Position numbers and translations under genes: made by a program. From assembly GCA_034003245.1 (NCBI GenBank), contig JAVEYY010000003.1, forward strand, positions 1 to 64,000: a stretch of 64,000 nucleotides of DNA, given 5' to 3'. Shown here in pieces: positions 58,950 through 64,000 of the stretch. The DNA comes from Perlabentimonas sp034003245. Its GTDB lineage: Bacteria; Bacteroidota; Bacteroidia; Bacteroidales; Tenuifilaceae. Every line of letters starts with the position of its first letter. The first letter of the stretch is position 1. Below the pieces are notes generated by a model. It had not been told where the DNA came from, searched no databases, and saw only the letters and a program-made list of their open reading frames with translations.

Positions 58950-61301
58950 TTAAAACTTAAAGTTATAGGTTATAGCTGGTAGTATCGAGAACAGGTAGGT
59001 CATCTCGGCATAGGTCTCATTTGGGTTCGCCCTATCCTGTACAAAATTTATTGCCCAGGCATTTTTCCTATTGTATGCATTGTAAACCGAAAGGTTCCAC
59101 TCCCCTTGCCATTTCCTGCCCGATTTAGCACGTGGCCTATAGCTTATGGCGAAATCGAGCCTGTGATAGTCGGGGTATCGATATGAATTACGGGTGGTAT
59201 AAAGGGGAATTATCGTGCCCATTATCTCGTATCGGCCAGCAGGAAAGGTTGCTGGAACACCTGTAGCGTATATCCAGTTAGCCGATACCGTTAACTTCTC
59301 GTTTATATCGTAACTTGTTACTACCGAGATATCGTGGGGCTTATCGTAAGGTGCTGGGTATGGATTTCCACTATTTACTTGGTCTATAGTCCTAAATGCC
59401 CTTGAGTATGTATAGCTAATCCAACCATTGAATTTCCCTAGATTTAGCTGAGCAAATGCCTCTACACCATAGGACTCGGCAGTTCCTGTTCGCAGCTCGC
59501 CCTCAAGCTTCTCGTTAAGGAACAAATTTGCAAATTCCTTAAAGTCGATAACATTACTCATTGTTTTGTAGTAAACCTCAACCGATGTTTCAAGGGCATT
59601 GCCAAAAAAATTTTGAAAATAGCCCAGTGCCCACTGATCCGATAGCTGCGGTTTAACATTGTGTGAAGACGAGAACCAAATATCGAGTGGAGTACCAGCC
59701 GCTGAGTTCGATGCTTGCTGAATATACTGCACTGTTCTAGAATAGCTACCCTTTACCGATTGCCTTTCGTTAAATGCATAAGTGAATCCCAACCGGGGCT
59801 CTAGGTTGATATAGTTGCTGAAAATTTCTCTATCGCCGTACTCAGCAAAATTATCTGCCTCATAAAACTCGTTGTAATCGAATACTTTTGCCGGCCCAAT
59901 ATTCTGAAATGCAGATAACCGTAGCCCATATTTTAGGGTTATAAGTGGGCCAATACTTTGCTCATTCTGAGCATATAGGCCATGCTCAAGTGAGTAGTTA
60001 TTAGGAATACGCAGCTCCCCAAAAATTGACTCCTCGCCCTCGCCCTTTGCTGTTCCGGGACTTAGAATATGGTAGGTGCTCTGTGCGCCAAACCGAATAG
60101 TATTTCTGTTACCCAAAAAGTAGCTGAAATCGAGCTTTGCGCTGTAATCCTTCATGTTCGAAACCCATGTGAACCCGCTGGCTTCGCCCGATCCTCCTCC
60201 CAGGTAATAATCGTAGCTGGTATACATGAGCGATGTGTTAAGGAATAGTTTTGGGCCAAAAAGGTGGTTCCATCGGGTTGTTAGCGTTTGGTTTCCAAAA
60301 CCAAATCCAGCAAAATCGTTTCGAAAAATATCCCGCCCAAAATATCCCGAGAGGAAAAACCTATTACTCTCGTTTAGCCTATGGTTCACTTTCAAATTTA
60401 AATCATAAAAGAAAAGCTGATTATCCCTAACGCTTTCGTTGGCGGCAAAGGGCAAAAATATATCGGCATAGGTTCGCCTCCCCGAGGCGATAAAAGATGT
60501 AGCCTCGCTTAGGATTGGGCCTTCTAATGTCAAACGGCTCGATATGGAACCAATGCCGCCCACAGCGGCAAACTCCTTGGAATTTCCCTCCTTCATCCGA
60601 ACATCGAGAAGTGAGGAAAGTCTGCCTCCGCTTGAAGCGGGAATATCACCTTTATAAAGTTTCACATCCCTAATCGCATCGTTATTGAATACCGAAAAGA
60701 AGCCCATTAAATGCGAAGCATTATATACCGTAGCCTCATCGAGTAGAATAAGATTCTGATCCATTGCTCCACCCCTAACGCTAAAGCCCGACGTTCCCTC
60801 GGATGTACTCTGCACCCCAGGAAGCAGCTGTATTGCTTTAATTACATCTACCTCACCCAAAAGCGCAGGCATTCGTTGAATTGTTTTGATATCGAGTTTT
60901 GCAACGCTCATCTCACTCCTTGTGATATTTGCATTGGGTTTCTCGCGCGATATAACCACCTCCTGAAGCATGGTTTGGTCCTCGCTCAGTTCAATGGAAA
61001 GGATTATATTTTGATTAAGATTTACAACATGTACCTGCTGGGAATATCCTAAATACGAAAATACTAGGGTGTATTTATCTGGAATTAGGGAAAGGGAATA
61101 ATACCCGTACGAATTGGTTGTTGATCCTTGGGTTAATTCCTTCACTACTATGGTTGCGCCTATTAGCTCCTCACCATTGGCTGCATCGCGAACATAGCCG
61201 CTTATGCTATACCTTTTAGGGGCATCGTTCTCTGCTAAAACGGCAAAGGGAAAACCTGATAGTAAAAGACTATAAACTATTCTAAATAATATATTTCTCA
61301 T
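58950..61301 (-). CDS. TonB-dependent outer-membrane receptor
   Basis: A 783-aa receptor with a signal peptide (to about AENDA, residue 25). A carboxypeptidase-regulatory-like beta domain (about 30-110, ISGYVRDAANGEELIGATI) comes first, then a plug (about 120-225, LPGVQS near 155, SVRGGAMDQNLILLDEATV near 173-191) and a 22-strand barrel ending in TYNFKF with terminal Phe. Takes up a large nutrient with energy from TonB-ExbBD. Operon with the DUF4249 lipoprotein. No SusD-like gene is here, so a glycan substrate is not implied. Confidence 0.95.
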   Translation of the reverse strand: MRNILFRIVYSLLLSGFPFAVLAENDAPKRYSISGYVRDAANGEELIGATIVVKELTQGSTTNSYGYYSLSLIPDKYTLVFSYLGYSQQVHVVNLNQNIILSIELSEDQTMLQEVVISREKPNANITRSEMSVAKLDIKTIQRMPALLGEVDVIKAIQLLPGVQSTSEGTSGFSVRGGAMDQNLILLDEATVYNASHLMGFFSVFNNDAIRDVKLYKGDIPASSGGRLSSLLDVRMKEGNSKEFAAVGGIGSISSRLTLEGPILSEATSFIASGRRTYADIFLPFAANESVRDNQLFFYDLNLKVNHRLNESNRFFLSGYFGRDIFRNDFAGFGFGNQTLTTRWNHLFGPKLFLNTSLMYTSYDYYLGGGSGEASGFTWVSNMKDYSAKLDFSYFLGNRNTIRFGAQSTYHILSPGTAKGEGEESIFGELRIPNNYSLEHGLYAQNEQSIGPLITLKYGLRLSAFQNIGPAKVFDYNEFYEADNFAEYGDREIFSNYINLEPRLGFTYAFNERQSVKGSYSRTVQYIQQASNSAAGTPLDIWFSSSHNVKPQLSDQWALGYFQNFFGNALETSVEVYYKTMSNVIDFKEFANLFLNEKLEGELRTGTAESYGVEAFAQLNLGKFNGWISYTYSRAFRTIDQVNSGNPYPAPYDKPHDISVVTSYDINEKLTVSANWIYATGVPATFPAGRYEIMGTIIPLYTTRNSYRYPDYHRLDFAISYRPRAKSGRKWQGEWNLSVYNAYNRKNAWAINFVQDRANPNETYAEMTYLFSILPAITYNFKF

Positions 61302-61976
61302 AAGTTTTAAAAACTACATATCTATGACACAAAATTTGGCTAAATGTTCAAGCATATCGTCAAATAATTTAAACAACACAAACAAAACTTCGTACCAACG
61401 CCAAATTTGTATTCATTCTTGTAGCAAAGACATTAGTCAAGTTCCTCAGCAAAGTCCCTTTTAGTCTTAAACTTAATGTACGCTCCTACAATTAAATCGA
61501 ATATCAGTAGGAACAATAATCCGGCAAAAAATCCTGCAATAAACATATCCTAAAAATTTAGTTATTATACGATACTAAATTAACTACATAATGAATGCCA
61601 ATGAATCTATAACATTGTATTTATGTCAATTAACATTTCTATTCTTAAAATAGGAATTGTATAGAATTATTACAGCAATGTGCGAATTCGAACAAGAAAT
61701 TATACTACTACCTTATAGCATGACTTTAATCCTTAGTATTTACCTGGATATAAACCGTTGCAAAAAATTTAGTCTTATCAACATAAGGCAAAGGTTTCAG
61801 TAAAATAGTTCACATAATCTGTATTTACAATCCTAAAATCTGAAAACATCAATAACTGAGCTTTCCATACAATCGAAATGCCAAACTAAATGGCTCTAAA
61901 AAAACCACCAGTTATGTAACCATTTTTAACAATAGTTTTATTTAATTTGTAAGTTGAATATCAAAACCCACAAAAC
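61302..61976. other. Intergenic region with one small ORF
   Basis: A 675-bp AT-rich region between the TonB receptor and the SPFH gene (divergent ends). It holds the 37-aa membrane ORF at 61433-61546 and otherwise nothing I can recognise; 61550-61976 has no gene, repeat or clear -7 box. Confidence 0.6.
61433..61546 (-). CDS. Candidate 37-aa single-pass membrane protein
   Basis: The protein MFIAGFFAGLLFLLIFDLIV plus a charged tail (ending FAEELD) has one transmembrane helix at about 2-22 and a basic then acidic cytoplasmic tail. AGGAT lies just before the start codon. It is below most length cut-offs. Such small proteins are often missed; no family is claimed. Confidence 0.45.
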   Translation of the reverse strand: MFIAGFFAGLLFLLIFDLIVGAYIKFKTKRDFAEELD

Positions 61977-63092
61977 ATGTCACTTTGGAATAAGATTAAG
62001 GGCGAATTCATCGACATTATCGAATGGCTCGATCCCACAAACGATACCATGGTTTACCGTTTCGAGCGGTATAACAACGAGATTAAGAATGGCGCTAAAC
62101 TCACCGTTAGGGAATCGCAGGTAGCTGTTTTTATTAACGAGGGCGAAATTGCCGATATATTTAAACCCGGCATGTACAGCTTAACCACCGAGAACCTTCC
62201 AATTCTTTCAACGCTTAAAGGATGGAAGTATGGATTCAACAGCCCTTTTAAGGCCGAAGTGTACTTTCTTAACACCAAACAATTTGTCGATTTAAAATGG
62301 GGTTCGCCAAATCCTATTATGCTTCGCGACCCCGAGTTTGGCCCCATTCGTATAAGAGCTTTTGGGAATTACTCAATCCGTATAACCGATCCTGCAATAT
62401 TTACTAAGGGTATTGTGGGTACTGATGGAAGCTTTACCACCCAAAAAATTTCCGATCAGCTTCGGAGCATAGCCGTAACTCGCTTTACCGATGCAATTGG
62501 TGAGAGCAAACTACCTGTTCTCGATATGGCTGCAAACTATAACGAGATATCGCAATTCTGTGAGGACAAAATAAAGCCCGAATTTGGCGAGTACGGATTA
62601 GACCTTACCAAGTTCTTAATTTCCAACATTTCTCTTCCACCTAACGTGGAGGAGGCTCTCGATAAGCGCTCAAGTATGGGTATTATTGGCGATATGAGTA
62701 AGTTTACTCAGTACCAAACAGGCGAGTCGATGGTTGCCGCAGCCAATAATCCCTCGGGTGGGGGTGCTGCGGCAGGAATGGGTATGGGAATGGGTTTTGC
62801 CATGGCAAACCAGATGGTAGGTGCCATGGGGCAAGGACAAAACCAGGGGCAGCAAGTTCCGCCCCCTGTACCGCCAGTACTGGCTTTTTACTTAGTGTTA
62901 AATGGGCAACAGACCGGTCCTTTTGATATGAATGCTCTTGCTTCGATGGTATCGCAAAACCAGCTAACTAGGGAAACACTGGTTTGGCGTCAGGGAATGA
63001 GTGGCTGGATTGCTGCGGGTCAGGTTGCTGAGCTTAGCCATATTTTCACGGCAACACCCCCCCCTATTCCTCCTGTGCCGCCTAGTCTGTAA
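61977..63092 (+). CDS. SPFH-domain protein with C-terminal GYF-2 domain
   Basis: A 371-aa protein. Residues about 20-240 belong to the SPFH/virion core (YdjI-like) family: VRESQVAVFINEGEIADIF near the N-terminus and the ISNISLPPNVEEALDKRSSM end of the domain. A Gly/Met/Gln-rich linker (about 255-300) leads to a GYF-2 domain at about 300-360 (LNGQQTGPFDMNALASMV, then TLVWRQGMSGWIAA). Family members are thought to assemble on or near the membrane; the GYF part may bind a partner. It heads a run of three plus-strand genes. Confidence 0.88.
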   Translation: MSLWNKIKGEFIDIIEWLDPTNDTMVYRFERYNNEIKNGAKLTVRESQVAVFINEGEIADIFKPGMYSLTTENLPILSTLKGWKYGFNSPFKAEVYFLNTKQFVDLKWGSPNPIMLRDPEFGPIRIRAFGNYSIRITDPAIFTKGIVGTDGSFTTQKISDQLRSIAVTRFTDAIGESKLPVLDMAANYNEISQFCEDKIKPEFGEYGLDLTKFLISNISLPPNVEEALDKRSSMGIIGDMSKFTQYQTGESMVAAANNPSGGGAAAGMGMGMGFAMANQMVGAMGQGQNQGQQVPPPVPPVLAFYLVLNGQQTGPFDMNALASMVSQNQLTRETLVWRQGMSGWIAAGQVAELSHIFTATPPPIPPVPPSL

Positions 63093-63147
63093 AGATTGGT
63101 TTTAGGTTATATTCTTAAAGCATATTCCATATTAACCCACATAGAAA

Positions 63148-63642
63148 ATGGAAACTTACAGATGGAGCAAAGGAGTATTTAGCTCAACCTTCGAGATTTT
63201 TTCACAAAAGGGAATTGCAGGACAAATTCGGAGCAGAAACTGGTCCCGTTTAACCGATGCAGTTATTAATGGCAAAAGGTATTTATTCAAAACACAAGGT
63301 TTTTTTACTGTAAATACCCTGATCATCGATCCCGAAAAAAACACATTGCTAGGCAAAATCTCATACAATAGCTGGCGATCTATAGCAAGCATCGAACTCA
63401 AGGGCTCCACTACCGTTCTAAAGTCCGAAAGCATATGGCGCAGCCAGTGGAGCGTTTGGAATGGTAATGAACTACTTATGCGTTTTAAAGGTTCCGCAAC
63501 CAGAGGAACAATAGAAGTTGTGAAATCTGATGAGTTACTTATGATTTCCAGTTTTTTTGCCATGACCTACTTTTGGAAAGCAGCCACAATTGCCATCGTA
63601 ACATCGCTTATGCCTATTTGGATTACCATTCTCACTAAATAG
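63148..63642 (+). CDS. LURP-one/scramblase-like protein with C-terminal membrane helix
   Basis: A 164-aa protein with a beta-rich body (about 1-140, alternating strands such as FEIFSQKGIAGQIRSRNW and KRYLFKTQGFF) that resembles the LURP-one/Tubby-C fold, and a terminal hydrophobic helix (about 137-160). Similarity is by pattern only. Lies 55 nt after the SPFH gene and 11 nt before the zinc-ribbon gene, so one transcription unit is likely. Confidence 0.45.
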   Translation: METYRWSKGVFSSTFEIFSQKGIAGQIRSRNWSRLTDAVINGKRYLFKTQGFFTVNTLIIDPEKNTLLGKISYNSWRSIASIELKGSTTVLKSESIWRSQWSVWNGNELLMRFKGSATRGTIEVVKSDELLMISSFFAMTYFWKAATIAIVTSLMPIWITILTK

Positions 63643-63653
63643 AAACTGTTTCA

Positions 63654-64000
63654 ATGATTACCGAACCAAAACTATCAGAAACAAATCAGGGTGATGTTAC
63701 TTGTACCTCATGCGGTGCGCACCTGAAATATAAACCCGGGTCTAGTTCACTAACTTGTGAGTTCTGCGGAGCAGAAGTTGATATAGAGGTTAGCGAGGAG
63801 AGTATCCAGGAGATAGATTTCGACAAATTCCTGTCCGATCATAGCGACAACTTGGTTCAGCACCAAGTGTCAACGGTTCAGTGTCAGGGATGCGGAGCAC
63901 ATGTTACATTCGATCCAAATATCATATCGGATCATTGTCCCTTTTGTGTTAGTGTAATAATTGTAAAGCATTGTGAGCAGGAAACCCAAATTCGGCCCGG
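63654..64000 (+). CDS. Zinc-ribbon protein, cut by the window end
   Basis: Open from ATG 63654 to the window end, 115 codons visible. It has three Cys pairs of the zinc-ribbon type: C17-x2-C20 with C37-x2-C40 (TSCGAHLKY, EFCGAEV), and C76-x2-C79 with C95-x2-C98 (CQGCGAHVTF, CPFC). The pattern is that of TFIIB-type zinc-ribbon membrane proteins (YdjF-like) found near SPFH/YdjI genes. The C-terminal part is outside the window. Confidence 0.75.
   Translation, partial: MITEPKLSETNQGDVTCTSCGAHLKYKPGSSSLTCEFCGAEVDIEVSEESIQEIDFDKFLSDHSDNLVQHQVSTVQCQGCGAHVTFDPNIISDHCPFCVSVIIVKHCEQETQIRP

Overview
The window reads as chromosomal DNA of a Bacteroidota bacterium, probably a Bacteroidales-like anaerobe or facultative anaerobe. 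Supporting signs are a type IX secretion C-terminal sorting domain, a TonB receptor/DUF4249 pair, DUF3078 and DUF2807 proteins, many Bacteroidota-type -7 boxes (TAnnTTTG) and an oxygen-sensitive hybrid-cluster protein. No rRNA, tRNA, phage, IS element or CRISPR array was recognised. Coding density is normal and most genes look like core or family-typical chromosomal genes.

Layout. 0.2-6.8 kb: exported proteins (ricin-lectin/propeller protein, BNR-repeat T9SS cargo, lipoprotein). 7.0-10.9 kb: an hcp nitrosative-stress operon (ferredoxin, Hcp, cupin, an unlisted BFD-like [2Fe-2S] protein, cupin), headed by an FNR/CRP-like palindrome at the class II activator position. 10.9-14.6 kb: a Gfo/Idh/MocA oxidoreductase and a DPP4-like S9 peptidase. 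14.6-23.9 kb: a methionine operon on the minus strand, metY-metX-hom-metH-metF, preceded by a SAM-I riboswitch and a 47-codon leader ORF. 24.3-32.2 kb: a sigma-like and anti-sigma-like gene pair divergent from two exported TPR-CHAT proteins. 32.4-38.3 kb: an acyl-ACP-synthetase/ACP/PlsC fusion and a tricorn-like protease. 38.3-41.2 kb: a response regulator, sensor kinase, PepSY-like lipoprotein and YgiW/BOF protein. 41.3-49.6 kb: a GNAT-nitrilase fusion, a GH3-serine hydrolase fusion and a PsiE-like protein, then an operon of DUF554, sugar kinase-RapZ fusion, a 41-aa Cys-rich protein and a MurU-like nucleotidyltransferase. 49.6-50.2 kb: a 20/21-bp tandem repeat. 50.2-61.6 kb: methyltransferase, GIN-domain lipoprotein, TPR lipoprotein, DUF3078, membrane M28 peptidase, C_GCAxxG_C_C protein, DUF4249/TonB pair and a 37-aa membrane ORF. 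62-64 kb: SPFH-GYF protein, a LURP/scramblase-like protein and a zinc-ribbon protein cut by the window end.

How it works together. The methionine genes run from homoserine (hom) through O-acetylhomoserine (metX) and homocysteine (metY) to methionine (metH, with methyl groups from metF), and one SAM-sensing leader precedes them all. GH3 (NagZ-like), the AmgK-like kinase and the MurU-like transferase suggest a peptidoglycan amino-sugar recycling block; the kinase carries a C-terminal domain related to the GlcN6P-sensing half of RapZ.

Most worth following up: the structured leader ORF behind the SAM-I riboswitch; the kinase-RapZ fusion in a cell-wall recycling context; families of heptad-iterated inverted repeats that occupy only the spacers of the hcp and met clusters; and the sigma/anti-sigma plus exported CHAT protease locus, whose two CHAT genes share an almost identical 100-bp block.
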